Of a stretch of DNA of 64,000 nucleotides, positions 47,540 to 59,756 are shown piece after piece. The notes under the pieces were generated by a model. It had not been told where the DNA came from. It made no database searches and worked only from the letters and a program-made list of their open reading frames with translations. The stretch covers positions 981,001 through 1,045,000 of the forward strand of contig JAESUZ010005169.1 in assembly GCA_017311185.1 (NCBI GenBank). The letters run 5' to 3'. The stretch is from Proteles cristata cristata (lineage: Eukaryota; Chordata; Mammalia; Carnivora; Hyaenidae). The translations under genes and the position numbers were made by a program. Within the stretch, counting starts at the first letter, position 1. Each line of letters begins with the position of its first letter.

Positions 47540-47869
47540 CAACTGACTATAATTAAGAATTAAATTGTATGGTACAACATTTTAGATTGAAGACGGGCAT
47601 CATCCCATATGCACAGGATGCATAAACACAATGGAGCATTTAATTTGAAAATGTAGGACATGAAGTTACATAGGTAGGGTTGGGTCAGTCTTTGAAGAAC
47701 CTGAATCTTGGTGTGGCAATTCTGACTTGGTGCATTTAAGTTCATCCTCAACATATTAGCATACAGTGGACTTGCTGTTAAAGATGAATCTGAAAGAATG
47801 GAGAAAGCATTCTTTTTCCAATCTATCTTTCATACCCCTCCCTGACATAGCATTCTATTATTAATTAAG
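47540..47869. other. Unassigned sequence
   Basis: Right flank of the L1 insertion. Nothing recognised. Confidence 0.5.
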
Positions 47870-47985
47870 CCTCACAGATCAAAAATTGTAGACCAAAGAT
47901 TGGGAGGATCTTTTCCTAATATCTCAAATAAGTTAAATAGTACAGTCAGAACTTGAACCCAAGTCTCACAGACTTTTAAAGCTAA
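47870..47985 (-). mobile_element. MIR fragment, reverse
   Basis: Reversed MIR: CTCAAATAAGTTAAATAGTA, CAGTCAGAACTTGAACCCAA, GTCTCACAGAC. Confidence 0.65.
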
Positions 47986-48036
47986 AATAACCTCATAATA
48001 AGTCATTTAGTTTAAGACTCCAAGTACATTGCTACC

Positions 48037-48244
48037 TTTTTTTTCCCCTAAGTTTTATTTATTTATTTTGAGAGGGACAGATACAGCGTAAGCAGGGGAG
48101 GGGCAGAGGGAGAGAGAGACAGAAAGAATCCCAAGTAGACTGCACTGCTAGACGTGAGCTCGCACCCTGAACTGTGAGATCATGACCTGAACTGAAACCA
48201 ATAGTTGGATACTCAACCAACTGAGCCACCCACCCAGGCACCCC
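48037..48244 (-). mobile_element. Felid SINE, reverse, diverged
   Basis: T tail, GAGAGGGACAG, body and head. The head carries a small duplication (CCACCCACCCAGGCACCCC). Target duplication weak (AAGTACA on both sides). Confidence 0.9.
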
Positions 48245-49149
48245 TAATAAGTACAGCATTTCTTTGACAAAATATAACTCACAAGTCCTTTGCTTTAAGT
48301 AAAAATAAAAGCAGATTTAGCAGAGATATTTTGGAACTATATAACTAAATTTTCTCTTTTAAAAATACCTATTTTTGTTTGTCTCCATCTTCTAAGAATG
48401 TTCATGTCAATATTGTCATGCTTGATGCCTATATCCCTTTGTACCTTATAACACTCTTATCCTCATTTAAACAATTGTTTATTATATTATTTCAAAGCTA
48501 TTTCAGTACTCTATTAAAGAGGATATAAGATAGTGCTTCTCTTCAAGAAATTTGTAGTTTAGTTTGGGAACTACTCTTAAGAAATGATAAATAACAATAT
48601 ACAAAAATTAATTGTGACAGCCTAAAAATGATCAAATGTCATGTCCCCTGGAATCAGGCTAGCGTCTGTTTGACCATAAGAATGTCAGTGGAGATAGCAC
48701 TACCAGTTTTGGAGCATGGGTTTTAAGAGACTAGAAACTTACATTTCTTATCTCTTTAAATACTTGAATGTGAAACCTAATCAACATTCTGTGAGGAAGC
48801 CTAACCAGTCCCATTGATAGGCTTATGTAGAAAAGAACTAAGGCTCCCAACAGAAAGATTCAACTGACAATCACCACCAATTTGCCGACCATGTAAGCCA
48901 TCTTGGAAGTGGATTTCCCAGTCCCAGTCAGGGTGCTTGAATTGACAGTGGCAGAGCACAGACAAGCCACTGTAGTAAAGCTCTGCCCAAATTACAGCTC
49001 TGTGAGCAAGAAATGATTGTTTAAAATGTAAATGCATTAAGTTTGGAGATGTTTGTTAGGTAACAAAATATATATACAATACCAGGTTTTGTTTGTTTAG
49101 TTGCTATTTTTTCTAAACATATTCCTGTTCATAAGTTCATTAAGACTTT
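48245..49149. other. Unassigned unique sequence
   Basis: Nothing recognised. Confidence 0.5.
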
Positions 49150-49430
49150 TCTCAGAACTTTACTACTCAAAGATATCATCCTTGTCAACTCTATCTAAAC
49201 ACATCGCTGCTCAAGTATTTCCCATAACCTTGCTTTATTTTTTTGTTATAGCATATGTTTCTAACTTAATTATTATATAAATCTATTATTGATTTTCCTC
49301 TGCAACACTAGAGTATAAGATTTATAAGTAGAGCGATTTTATTTTTGTTTAGTGCTATATCCCTGTTTCCTAGATTAGTGCTTGACATTATAGCCAGTGC
49401 TTACTGTTTGTGAATAAATGCATGGTAAGT
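49150..49430 (+). mobile_element. L2 3' end, forward
   Basis: L2 order: CCTTGCTTTATTTTTTTGTT, ATTATATAAATCTATTATTG, CTAGAGTATAAGATTTATAA, TATATCCCTGTTTCCTAGAT, then GTGCTTACTGTTTGTGAATA. Confidence 0.78.
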
Positions 49431-49739
49431 GAAATGCAAAGTGCAGATAGTAGAGATCACAGTGACTTCTAAGACTAAATAATAAAGAGGAATTTGTTTA
49501 CCAGCTGGACTGGGGAGCATAAGAAGTATTTGGAGAGTAGAAATGGGGAGTAAGAAGAAAAAGTAGAACTTTTAATTGAGAGAAATAGAAAAAATAATAG
49601 TTCAAAAAAGAGTACATGGTATAGTCATAGAAAGTTGGCAGACTATTTGGAATGGAAAAATAATGTGTGGTCTTGTCAAATAATATTTTTATTTTATAAT
49701 GAGAATCACCCACTTCTTTAGATGAGTGACCTATCCTAG
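49431..49739. other. Unassigned sequence
   Basis: About 300 bp, purine-rich in part. Nothing recognised. Confidence 0.45.
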
Positions 49740-50245
49740 TGTGGCAGTTATCTTCCAAGATGGTCTACCTTCTAGTATTTGTGCTTTTTGTTGTCCTTTA
49801 TCCCACTAAAGGGGCCTGACTTGTGTAACTAATAGGATTTTGTGGAAATGATAAGATGTGACTTTTGAGAGTCTGAGATCTCAATGAGATTATGACCTCT
49901 TCCCTGCTCTCTTGGATCACTCACTCCTGGGGAATTCAGCTGCCATGTTGTGCATCTCTTCTATGGAGAAGTCCATGAGATGAGCAACTGAGGCTTCTGT
50001 GACTATAGCCATATAATTAAGCCATCTTGGAAGCAAATCCTCCAGCCCTATTCAAGCTTTTATATGACAGCAATCCCAGACAATACCTTGTCAGCAACAC
50101 TGTGAGAAAATCTAAAATCAAAACTAACCACCTAAACTGCTACTAAATTCCTAACCTACAAATTGTGAGATAAAAAACCCTTATTGTTGTTTCAGGCCCA
50201 GCTTCCATTGTTTGACATACTAGCCATTGTAATCTATATTATAAC
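49740..50245 (+). mobile_element. MLT1-like MaLR LTR, forward
   Basis: MLT1 hallmarks in order: CCAAGATGGTCTACC near the start, CCACTAAAGGGGCCTGACTT, GCCATCTTGGAAGCAAATCC, TCCAGCCCTATTCAAGC, TAAATTCCTAACCTACAAAT, GTGAGATAAAAAACCCTTAT, and the TTGTTGTTTCAGGCCCAGC end. Solo LTR. Confidence 0.87.
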
Positions 50246-50324
50246 CCTTCTGATTTAATTGCAATTGCCAAAATAGATAATGTGCTTGGTATGTTTTCCT
50301 CTGTACATCTTCTTCTCTGGGTGG

Positions 50325-50600
50325 AATATATGCCAATTACCCCTTTCTTATCTCTATTCATCCTTCAAGATTCAGTTCAGCTATTTCATCTTAAACTCCC
50401 TCCCTAAAGCCTTAGCTTTCATTAGGCTCCCTCCTCTGGGTTCTTTTAACACTGTTTTCAATTATATCTTCTATCTGTTTGTGCTGACATTGTACTGTAT
50501 TTGCCTGAATGCTCATCTGTCTTCTCCACTGTACTCTAAGCAACTTGTAGGAACTGGTTGGCATGCAATATCTGCCAGTTCAATATTTAATGAATGAAAC
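50325..50600 (+). mobile_element. L2 3' end, forward
   Basis: L2 order: CATCCTTCAAGATTCAGTTC, CTCCCTCCCTAAAGCCTTAG, GTACTGTATTTGCCTGAATG, CTGTACTCTAAGCAACTTGT. The ORF of 105 codons across it is fortuitous. Confidence 0.78.
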
Positions 50601-51539
50601 TGTAAAGATGCTTTGGGGTCCCATTGCCAAAGACCTTCAATGTCAGATTAAAGTTCCTAATGTATTCTTGTCTTCACCAGTTAATGAATAATATTTTGAT
50701 AGCATTAATCAAAGAGAGAATATAGCACTAGCATAATAATAGAATAATACATAATAAACCAAGGGTCGGAGGTAGAGTTCTCTGATGATCCATAAAAGTA
50801 CAACAGCAACTGTCTCTTTTAAAGGTTTTACATGCAAGTTAAGGAAAAGACTTGAGCTCTAAGATCTGTTGCAGCCCTCTGATACCACTAAGCATTCTAT
50901 CTAAAGGGCAGTTGTTACATTGCAGAGACTTAATTTCTAAACTGAGCATTTCCTGACGATTTTCTGGGAGTTGATGAGTCACACATGCATAGATTTAGAG
51001 GGTTTACTGGTGTGGGTCATTTGTAATACACAGTGCTTGCACCTTAAATTAGCATGGCTTTTACAGATCCCTTAATATGTATAATCTGACCCAATATTGA
51101 GATGGTCTTTAGAAAGATAGAGAGTTAAGGGGGAAAATGTATATGAAGTGATTTTAGAAGATTTCCCAAGTGCTAGCAGACTAATTTGAAGGTCCTTAAC
51201 TGAATTCTGATCAGAATCTCTCCAAATCTCTCTGTCACACCTGGATTTGGCCGTCTGGCTACCCTATTTTAATATTTCCCAACCATTATTCAACAAAAGC
51301 GATAGCAGATTTGGGCTCAAAATGATTTTACCTTTAAAAAAAGGTGCGAACAGATAAAGCCTTCAGAAAAAAAGGGGAGCTGGCTTGATTTATGTCTAGT
51401 TTGATTGACACTTCCTATCAGAGTATTAGTGAAAATGTCAAATACATGATTTTATGTGTGTGAAGAAATGATGCTTTTATTCCAAATAGCTACTTGGTAT
51501 TCGTATATAATATATTGATAGTGAAAAATAATATTTAAT
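50601..51539. other. Unassigned unique sequence
   Basis: Nothing recognised. Confidence 0.5.
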
Positions 51540-51650
51540 TAGAACTCATTATGAGCTAGATAATATAGAGAGATATATTAAGCAATAGACGTGGTTATTA
51601 CCCTTAAGACACTAAAATATGATTTGAAAGACAAGATACATGAGAAATAA
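51540..51650 (-). mobile_element. Possible L2 fragment, reverse
   Basis: AACTCATTATGAGCTAGATA and TTATTACCCTTAAGACACTA faintly follow a reversed L2 tail. Confidence 0.4.
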
Positions 51651-51744
51651 GAATCCAGAGCAGTGTCTGATAATTGGATATAGGAGTACCATTGTGATAT
51701 TAAACGTGAGTACATTTTGAGAGAGGAGAACTGAGGCTACTTCA

Positions 51745-52105
51745 TGCAAAGCACTGACACATTTTATTTCATCTCACAATCACAAGGTTCTTATTATTTT
51801 TTTTTTAATATTTTTATTTATTTCTAGGAGAGAGAGAGAGACAGCGTGAACAGGGGAGGGTCAGAGAGAGAGGGAGTCACAGACTGAAACAGGCTCCAGG
51901 CTCTGAGCTGGCAGTCAGCACAGAGCCCGACGCAGGGCACGAACCCACGAACCGCGAGATCATGACCTAAGCGAAAGTCGGACGCTTAACTGACTAAGCC
52001 ACCCAGGCGCCCCACAAGGTTCTTATTATTTTAAGGTATTAACCCTACTTTCAGATGAGGAAATTGAAGTCATGTATTTGAAGAAAGCTCAAATTAGAAG
52101 TTTGT
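51745..52105 (-). mobile_element. MIR, reverse, split by a young SINE
   Basis: Left part: AAAGCACTGACACATTTTAT, TCTCACAATCACAAGG. Right part: TACTTTCAGATGAGGAAATT after the SINE. The two halves join at the SINE's target duplication. Confidence 0.75.
51801..52013 (-). mobile_element. Young felid SINE, reverse, 19-bp perfect TSD
   Basis: Near-consensus: CTAGGAGAGAGAG, GTCACAGACTGAAACAGGC, head CCACCCAGGCGCCCC. Target duplication ACAAGGTTCTTATTATTTT is perfect at 51782-51800 and 52014-52032. Confidence 0.97.
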
Positions 52106-54904
52106 TCTTATTCCAGAGATATTGCCCTTTAACAATTTGTCATGTTGTCTCTCATTTACTTTTTTTTTAATGACAATATAAGTGATATAGAAAATAAACA
52201 CTTTGTAATTTCAGAAAATAAATTTCTAAACAAACTAGAATTTGTTGGACTTACCAGAAGTAAGGAATTAACCTAGCCTTTAAAGATGGGTAGGTTTAGA
52301 GAGGTAAAAATATATTTAAAAGGGGAAACATATGATTGAAAATGAAAAGAAGAAAGAAATATACAGTCTAGAAAAAAGGTCAGTGGGAACCCCTCACCCC
52401 CACCCTCCACCCCCCTCCCATCAAGGATCAAGTGAATGAATTGCCTAGCATGGTAGTAAGGAAAATTTAAATAGTTAGAAAGGGAGGTTGCTGCACATGA
52501 ATAATCCTGATACCAGGCCAAGGAGTTAGGACTTTGAAAATGTATATATTTTCTCTCGTTTTTGTATTTTGTCTCTTTTTGGTAAGGTGACTTCTGAATG
52601 GGAATCTTGAAGGAATGGACTTGAAATTTTGATCCCTAAGACATATGACAAACAATTTTATTCCCCATTTTAGACAAAGTAAAAATGAAAGTTGCTAGCC
52701 ATACGTTTCCAACTGGTGGTATGGGAAGAAGATGGTGAGGAAGAAGAGAAAGAAGTTGAAGGAAATTCTGCATGAAAATAAAATATTTATCTCAAGCAGA
52801 GACAGATCTTAAGTGAATGGGAAGCCCTGGGTGTCCTGAGCATGAGTTACTCATACAGGAGTTGGGTGTAGTCACAAGCCTGGAGGCAGCGCTAGAAGCC
52901 ACTGCATATCCCATAGCATCCCGTCAATGACCATAGTCGAGGCACAGAGGGATCTTTTTTATGTGGCTTCTACCAAGAAGGGAATGAAGGCACCTAAATA
53001 CAACGGACTCCAACAAGTGGGCTTTCAGGCTCTCTCCTGACCTTTCAAGTGGCGGGAGGTATGGGGTCCTGCCTGGCTTGTAACAAAACTGTAAAATAAG
53101 CCAAGCTGTTTTCTTCAGTGCTCTCCCATCACTTCCATTTGAAAACTATTTCCCACTCCTGGAGTTCAGTGATCCTACCCTGCTCAACTCTTGCTCTTAG
53201 AAAAGGAATGAAGAGCAGTGAAGAACTTAGATTCAGAAACTGGAGCCCTTTCTTCTCTGTAAACCAACTAGGTTTCTTTGTTTAAATATAGACATCTTTG
53301 AACCTGCACCTGTTTTTATCCTGAAAATGAAAAGACTGATATACAGGAACTCTAAAGACTCTCTCAAATATACTTTTCTGGCTTAAGATGTTATTAGAGT
53401 TTATGTTGAAGAGAGGCCTCAAGGTGAAGTCAGCTGATTGCTGTGTTGTTGAACTATAAGCTGTATATTTAATTCATTTTATCTATCTTTCTTCTCTTCC
53501 TCAGCCACCATACACTGAGTCACAAGCTCACATCCATCTGTGTCACTTCTTCATATTCTTTTCATGCTTTTGGGCTGGGAGACACCTAAGAGTCATCCAG
53601 CATCCAGGAGAAGGTGATCAGAGGGTCTGAATGACTCAAAGAACCCAATGGGGTTTTCCTCCTAAAAGGGGTTAAAAAGTCAAGTAATCCAGATACTTAG
53701 CACTTTGTTCAAAGTTAGAAGCATTAAATAAGAAGCAAGTCCTCATCAAGGAAGGCAGCAAGGAGGAAAATGTGGGGTTCTAAATCACTGTAGGTGTCAG
53801 CCAAGAATCAGACAGAAAAGACACAGGAGAGGGTTAAGGCAGCAGCTGGTCTGAGATCAGCAACAACATTGAGAATTTTCTCCTAGAAGGTAAAGTTGTG
53901 ACTAGAGAATTATTTCTCACAGTGAGTGGATTATTTACCTCCTGTGATCACATCTGAACCCACTTTTAAGAACAACTGTCTTGTAGTGTATAAGCAGAAG
54001 AATTTGGGTAGGTCTGGTCTTCTGGAGCAGATGCCCAACTCTAGCATTGCTGGAATCTTTGGGACTTTCCTGAAGCTACTTCTTTGTGGTAAGTGAAGAC
54101 TCAGTCATAGGCCAGATGGAATAGGTAGTTTGCAGGTCTTGCTTTCATTTTATCACACTTGTCTCGATTTTTACTTTTTCCTCCAAGCCAGTAACATGAA
54201 ATCACTGAACCCAGGTTTGTATGGTGAGGTCAAGATTGGGTTAGACCAGAAATAATCATCCTGATTTTATCTCACATCAAGTTGATAACCTTACTTTCCA
54301 AATGTCTGACTGGGTGCCTATGTGGGCAGACAAGCCTAGGACCTAGAGCTCCAGGTTTTTCGGGGTTTTTTGATCTTGTATTTTAAGGATATAATGCTTA
54401 AGTCAGTAATGGTAATACCAACCTAGAACAAAGAAAAAAAAATTTTTTTTCTGAGTAATTATCAGTTTGAAAACCCTCTTTGAAAATTAGGTCTTTAGTG
54501 GTTCTCATGAAAAAATGGAAACAGAGTGTAGATGTTAGTTTCTCATTTCTGACTGAGGAACACTCTTCATTTCAGACAACCTGGCTTCAAGAATGAGAGA
54601 ATCTCTTTAACATTCTGGAAAGCTCTAAATTATGCTAAAATTAAAAGTTGATTAGAAGTTGATTAAAGGATTAAAGTTAGAAGTTGTCTGAACCAGGACC
54701 TGAAGATTGACTAACAGCTGCCTAGGCCCTATGCTCTTTGTACAGTGGCTTGCTTTATGATCTGTGTCAGGGTCTGAAACTTGATGGGAACTACTTTCCT
54801 GCAGCTAGCATGGGGGTCTCATCATGGCAGTATTGCCTTCTATTCCTTTCTGTCTTTAGTATATTAGCTTTACTGTGGAAAAACCTGGTAAGACACCATC
54901 TTAA
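52106..54904. other. Unassigned unique sequence, 2.8 kb, repeat-free by eye
   Basis: The longest stretch here with no repeat I can name. Two small ORFs at 52273-52655 (minus strand) lack domains. No splice or CpG-island signal drew attention. Confidence 0.45.
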
Positions 54905-55495
54905 TCCGTGATCAAATTAAAAATCATAAATGATGAGACAAGTGGAAATAATATGCCAACTGATAGATTGCAATTAGAAGAATGCAATGCATTTTCTGTG
55001 ATATCCCTGACAATTTTTTTTTAATGCATAAGCTATATATTTTCATGAGGAAAAATTGGGAAAGCCCAACTGAAGGACATTATTCAAAATAACTGGTCTA
55101 TAATCTTCAAAAATATCAAAGTGATACAAGTCAAGGAAAAATCAAAGAACTTTTTCCAGACTGAAGAAAACCAAAGATAAATTACAACTAAGCTAACACA
55201 TGATCCTGGTCAGAACCTTTTACTGAAAAGGGCATTAATGGGATAATGCACAACACTTGAATAGGCATCTCTGGATTCTATAACAGCAATGTATCAATAT
55301 TAGTTTCCTGATTTGGACAGTTCTGTAGTGGTTATTTAGAAGACTATCTCTGTTTGTAGAAAATGCAACTGAAATATTTCAAGGAGTTAGGAGATCACAT
55401 CAACAGCTTAGCCTCCAGCAGTTTAGAAAAATAAAATATTTGTGCTGTTTTTGCAACTTTTACACAAGTTTCAAATTATTTCAAAATTCAGTAGC
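54905..55495 (+). mobile_element. Old L1M 3' end
   Basis: L1M 3'-UTR blocks in order: GGACATTATTCAAAATAACT, GGTCTATAATCTTCAAAAAT, CACATGATCCTGGTCAGAAC, AGGGCATTAATGGGATAATG, CAATATTAGTTTCCTGATTT, and the end TTTTTGCAACTTTTACACAA then AAATTATTTCAAAATTC. The A tail has become the (GAAA)n that follows. Confidence 0.82.
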
Positions 55496-55497
55496 GA

Positions 55498-55540
<43 letters not shown>
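55496..55540 (+). repeat. (GAAA)11 microsatellite
   Basis: Eleven uninterrupted GAAA units grown from the L1M A tail. Length and purity suggest high mutability. Confidence 0.95.
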
Positions 55541-55626
55541 GATTAAATATCCAGAGGCTTATAGGAACTAAGTGTTCCAATTCCTAAAAGGTAACTGAAG
55601 GAAAACTACTCTTTTATTCACATCCT

Positions 55627-56307
55627 TGTGACACCAAATGTGTAGGTTTTCCACACCAAGAAATTGCCCAGTCTTCTGTGGACATCAAGTGCATGTCCTA
55701 CAATTTAATTCAATTCTGACCCTAACTACCCAGAGCTGGCATAGACCCTACAGGTTAAGAGCTCAGTACCATAGACTGCTACCCTTCAGATGCTAATTGC
55801 AAGTAATGGGTCCCTAGATACCTACGACTTCTATCCAACTCTGCTACAAATTGGGGCTTCTCATATCTCACCCCTCAGTTTCAGTAATTTACTGTAACAA
55901 TTCACAGGACAAATATATAGCCAGATGGAAGAGGTACTTAAGAGCAAGAGTCTTAAGCACAGGAGTTTCTGTCCTTAGGGAATTTAGGAGATGCTACACT
56001 CTGGACACATGTATGCAATTCAACAAGTTCCGCAAACCCCTTCATTTAGGGTTTTAATGGAGGTTCAGTTACATAGGCACAATTGAGTAAATTGTATTAC
56101 AAATTTCTAATCACGTAGCTGGTTCCTCTGGCACCTGGCCCCCAACCTAAAGCTATCCAGGAGCCCACCAAAAATCACCACATCAGGTATGATTAAAAAG
56201 GGTTTGTTATGAATAACAAAAGATGCTCCTTTCACCCCTACACTTCAAAATTTTACGAGTTCTGTGCCAGAAACCATATATATATATATATATCCTATTA
56301 TATCACA
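55627..56307 (-). mobile_element. Old solo LTR (MER21-like), reverse
   Basis: The segment starts TGTGACACC and ends ATATCACA, giving the inverted ends TGTGA/TCACA of an LTR. Internal text such as CAATTTAATTCAATTCTGAC, TTTCAGTAATTTACTG, TAGCCAGATGGAAGAGG and GGGTTTTAATGGAGG belongs to an ancient mammalian LTR that I recall as MER21 or similar. Orientation is inferred from the family. The part that normally carries the poly(A) signal seems deleted. A (TA)n run is at 56276-56293. Confidence 0.6.
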
Positions 56308-56338
56308 AGTGCCCAGTGCTTAAAAAGAGAGTAAACCA

Positions 56339-56829
56339 TGTCGGGTTATGATAGAAGAAGATAAGATTTAGTGGGAAGAGAGGGAAAGATTAGGAATGAG
56401 ATCCCTGGGTGGGGAAAAACACGGATTTTAGAACAATGCTGGGAGTATCTGACCACAGCAAACCCCTCAGGAATAAGGTTCTTCTTAAGAATGTAACAGA
56501 CCCACCTACTCCCCCTCTGGTTTCCCACAGGAATTTGACAAAAGATGGAAGTATGGCCATAGCCCACCCCAGGGTAGAATTTGAGAAGGAGCAAAGAAGA
56601 GAAGGGGGAGGGCTCACAGGAACCTTATAAAACAAAGACCCTTGCCTGTAGTCCTCTGGCATTCATTTTGAATGTCCCCTCTCTGTAAAGAGAGCTTTCC
56701 TACTATTCTTCGTTTCTAATCTTATACCCTAATAAACTTTTACCTGCCGCTCATTTTGTGTCTACTTCTTCATTCTTATAAGACGCAAGACAACAAATCC
56801 CAGGAATTATGGTAGAAAATCCTGCAACA
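56339..56829 (+). mobile_element. Solo LTR of a class I-like ERV, forward
   Basis: Starts TGTCGGG and ends about CCTGCAACA. Promoter-like TTATAAAAC (TATA box, 56625-56632) sits about 100 bp before AATAAA (56731-56736), followed by a short U5 rich in CTTCATTCTTATAAGACG. This order is diagnostic of an LTR. No internal retroviral sequence adjoins it, and I could not see a clear 4-5 bp target duplication, so the exact edges are uncertain. Confidence 0.75.
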
Positions 56830-57454
56830 GGATTAATGTACATTTCTTTTACATTGAATAGAATACTAAACATACCGTAGTCCAAAGATTACTGAATTGG
56901 GACAGCTGCACTTCACTATCATATCTTCCATGGGCATGGAGGCACATGTGAAAATTTCCCTCTGACACTTGGGTTCCTTATCTGCAGGTAGGAAGCACTA
57001 TCAAGTTTTGACAAGAGAAGGCTCAGATTAATCAATAGCTCTGAGGTTCTTAAAATGGCTCCGCTAGTGCAGTGAAGAATCATTATCTTTGGGAGAGCTA
57101 CTTAGTCAACTTTTACATAGATTAAAGTAAATTTGTTTTCATCTTCTTTCTAATATGACTGCCTTTATTTCTCACTGTTATATTTTGTGTGTAGATACAA
57201 ATTCACTCTTAGTAAGTTTTGCTTCCAGAAATGAATTGTTCAGGTCCACTGACATTTGGTACCTGGGGTTTAATGGTAAGGTTTTGCCCATCTCTCATCT
57301 GAAACAGTGACAAAGAAATCAAGAAATACTTAAACTGTTCATGTAAATAATGTGTTTTTCTGATCTTTGGATCATAGAAGAATCATGAATTAGAGGAATA
57401 GGAAAAGGAAGGAGGTTTATTGCATTAATTACATCAAACTTGCCTGAATCTGTT
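56830..57454. other. Unassigned unique sequence
   Basis: Nothing recognised. Confidence 0.5.
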
Positions 57455-57469
57455 CCTGTCTGTGCTCTT

Positions 57470-57689
57470 TTTTTTTTTTTAATGTTTTTATTTATTTCTA
57501 GGAGAGAGAGAGAGACAGTATGAGCACGGGAGGGTCAGAGAGAGAGGGAGTCACAGACTGAAACAGGCTCCAGGCTTCGAGCTGGCAGTCAGCACAGAGC
57601 CCGACGCGGGGCTCGAACCCACGAACCGCGAGATCATGACCTAAGCGAAAGTCGGACGCTTAACCGACTAAGCCACCCAGGCGCCCCAA
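57470..57689 (-). mobile_element. Young felid SINE, reverse
   Basis: Near-consensus with T tail, CTAGGAGAGAG, GACGCGGGGCTCGAACCC and head CCACCCAGGCGCCCC. Target duplication CCTGTCTGTGCTCTT perfect at 57455-57469 and 57690-57704. Confidence 0.97.
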
Positions 57690-57734
57690 CCTGTCTGTGC
57701 TCTTAATCCGACTAGTAAGATTAGTGGTCTGAGA

Positions 57735-58205
57735 AAAGTGCCCTCCCCAGACAACCACTCATTTACTTTCTGTCATTAGAGATTAGTTTGCGTTTTCTAG
57801 AGTTTTATAAAAATGGAATCATACAGTATGTGTTCTTTTTTTGCTTCTCTTCTTTCATTCAGTATAATTATTTTGAGATACATCTGAATTGTTGTGTGTA
57901 TCATGAGTTTACACATTTTTATTGCTGATTAGTATTACATATATATATATACCAAATTTTATTGATTCACCTCTTAAAAAACATTTATGTTGTTTCCAGT
58001 TTGGCGTTATTATAAATAAAGCTTCTATGAACATTCATGTACAAATATTTTTATGAACAAATGTGTCTTTTCTCTTTGTTAATCGTTTAGGAACAGAATG
58101 GCTAGATCAATATAGGAGATATATAGTTAACTTTTTAAGAATCTGTCAAAGTATTTGTCAAAGTGGATGTGCCATTTTATGTTCTCACCATTAGTGTGGT
58201 CCTGA
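57735..58205 (-). mobile_element. Old L1M, end of ORF2, reverse
   Basis: Reversed L1M blocks: AGAGTTTTATAAAAATGGAA, ATCATACAGTATGTG, TTCATTCAGTATAATTATTT, TTGTTTCCAGTTTGGCGTTA, AAGCTTCTATGAACATTCAT, AAGTGGATGTGCCATTTTAT. Includes a short (TA)n at 57937-57950. Confidence 0.87.
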
Positions 58206-59117
58206 ATTATATTTTCTAGGCTGGGATTTCAGATCCTCAAGGGTTAAATAGTACACAACATATGCAAATTGCAATCATCAGCCTTCTGGAGACACTATAA
58301 ACCTTCAATGCAGAGACTGCATGATGGCTGTATTGAAGGTTTTTTCCTCTATTTTTCTAGAATACAAGATTTTTATCTCCCCAGATTTTGACTTCAGAAG
58401 AAAGGAAATGGTATTTTCTAACTTGTATATAGCACTTTATATTTTATAAAATTTGTCCATATAAATTTAAGTAAATAAGCATTATTATATATTATTTATC
58501 ATTCTCTTTGAGGGAGTGGATGGTCTCTTCATTTTTTTTAACAACAGATTTCAGAAAACCCAAAATTAATTTTTTATATGATGTGAGGTGTAATTTCATT
58601 ATTATTTTGCATCTGGATATTCAGTATTAAGCACCACTTATTAATCTTGGGTTTTTGAATAAGAGAAAGAAAAGTCCCAATTTCACCAAATAAAGATTGT
58701 CAAGTTCCATTACCATTATTTTTTAAACATAGTATATTATATTCTATATATGCACTGATATATAAACTTGATTTGCCATTTTTATATTATTCTAAAGCTA
58801 ATAACTGTCAGCTTGATCCACATGTACATAAATGTTGCTTCCTGAGAGAAGAATTCAAATTTTAAAATACTATATGTACGTATTTCAATAAAAAGTTGGC
58901 AATACACTATTATGCACAGAGATATACCCAAATTAGTGCTTTTAGACTGTTGGAATTTTGTGGTTTTGATACATGAGGTCTGAATGTTCTTTTTCCTCAT
59001 GGTCAAGGTAATTCACTCTTAGAGCTAAGAGGAAAATTAACTAGAATGGTATATAATATATATTGAACTGGATTTATATGTGTAATTATTTTATAAAATA
59101 CAAAGTGAGTATATACA
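58206..59117. other. Unassigned AT-rich sequence
   Basis: Nothing recognised; poor in GC and rich in TA steps. Confidence 0.5.
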
Positions 59118-59560
59118 TAATGAACTCTCAAAATTCAATTAGAAACAAACAAAACAATTTAAAACACAGACAAAAGATATAAACCAGTATTTCATCATAG
59201 AACATATATGAATGGCAAATAAGCACAGGAAAAGATGTTTAACATCGTTTGACGTTAGGAGAATGCAAATGAAAACCATAATGGGATACTACTACATACC
59301 TGGAAGGGCTAAAATTTTAAAAGCTGACAATAAGTTTGGAGAGTGGATGGAGAAACTGGGACTCTCATATAAAAATAAGCATTACCTAACTGTGATATAT
59401 AACTACATCTTTAACTGTGATGAATAAAATCCATAATCATTTGTGGAATTGGGAAGTCTGAAACAACAAAGGTGCTCATCAATAAGGGAATGAATCCATA
59501 AAATTGGTTATATACAAATAGAACCAGTAAATTGGAACAGGAATTGTTAATACAGGGTAA
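59118..59560 (+). mobile_element. Old L1M, C-terminal ORF2 region, forward
   Basis: Blocks GAACTCTCAAAATTCAATTA, GGCAAATAAGCACAGGAAAA, GAATGCAAATGAAAACCATA and AAGGTGCTCATCAATAAGGG follow ORF2. A 71-codon open stretch (59212-59427) still reads as a diverged piece of the ORF2p C-terminus (ANKHRKRC ... GRAKILKADN). It is a relic, not a gene. Confidence 0.82.
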
Positions 59561-59756
59561 AATAGATACAATTTGAGGAGCCCATGAACTTAGGTGGGAA
59601 AAAAAAATACATCATTAACTTCACAAATCTCTGACATTTAGCATTTTATTTAATTAAGAATGTTTTCAACAAACCACAGTTCTGTTAGCAGTACCTTGAC
59701 TTTATCACTAGCAGAGGTCACGTTTATTAACATTTTCAACTTGTTTCATACATCTC

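Noticed and set aside
56346..56662. ORFs of 73-90 codons on both strands in the LTR
   Set aside because: They lie entirely in an LTR with TATA box and poly(A) signal. There is no sign of a protein.
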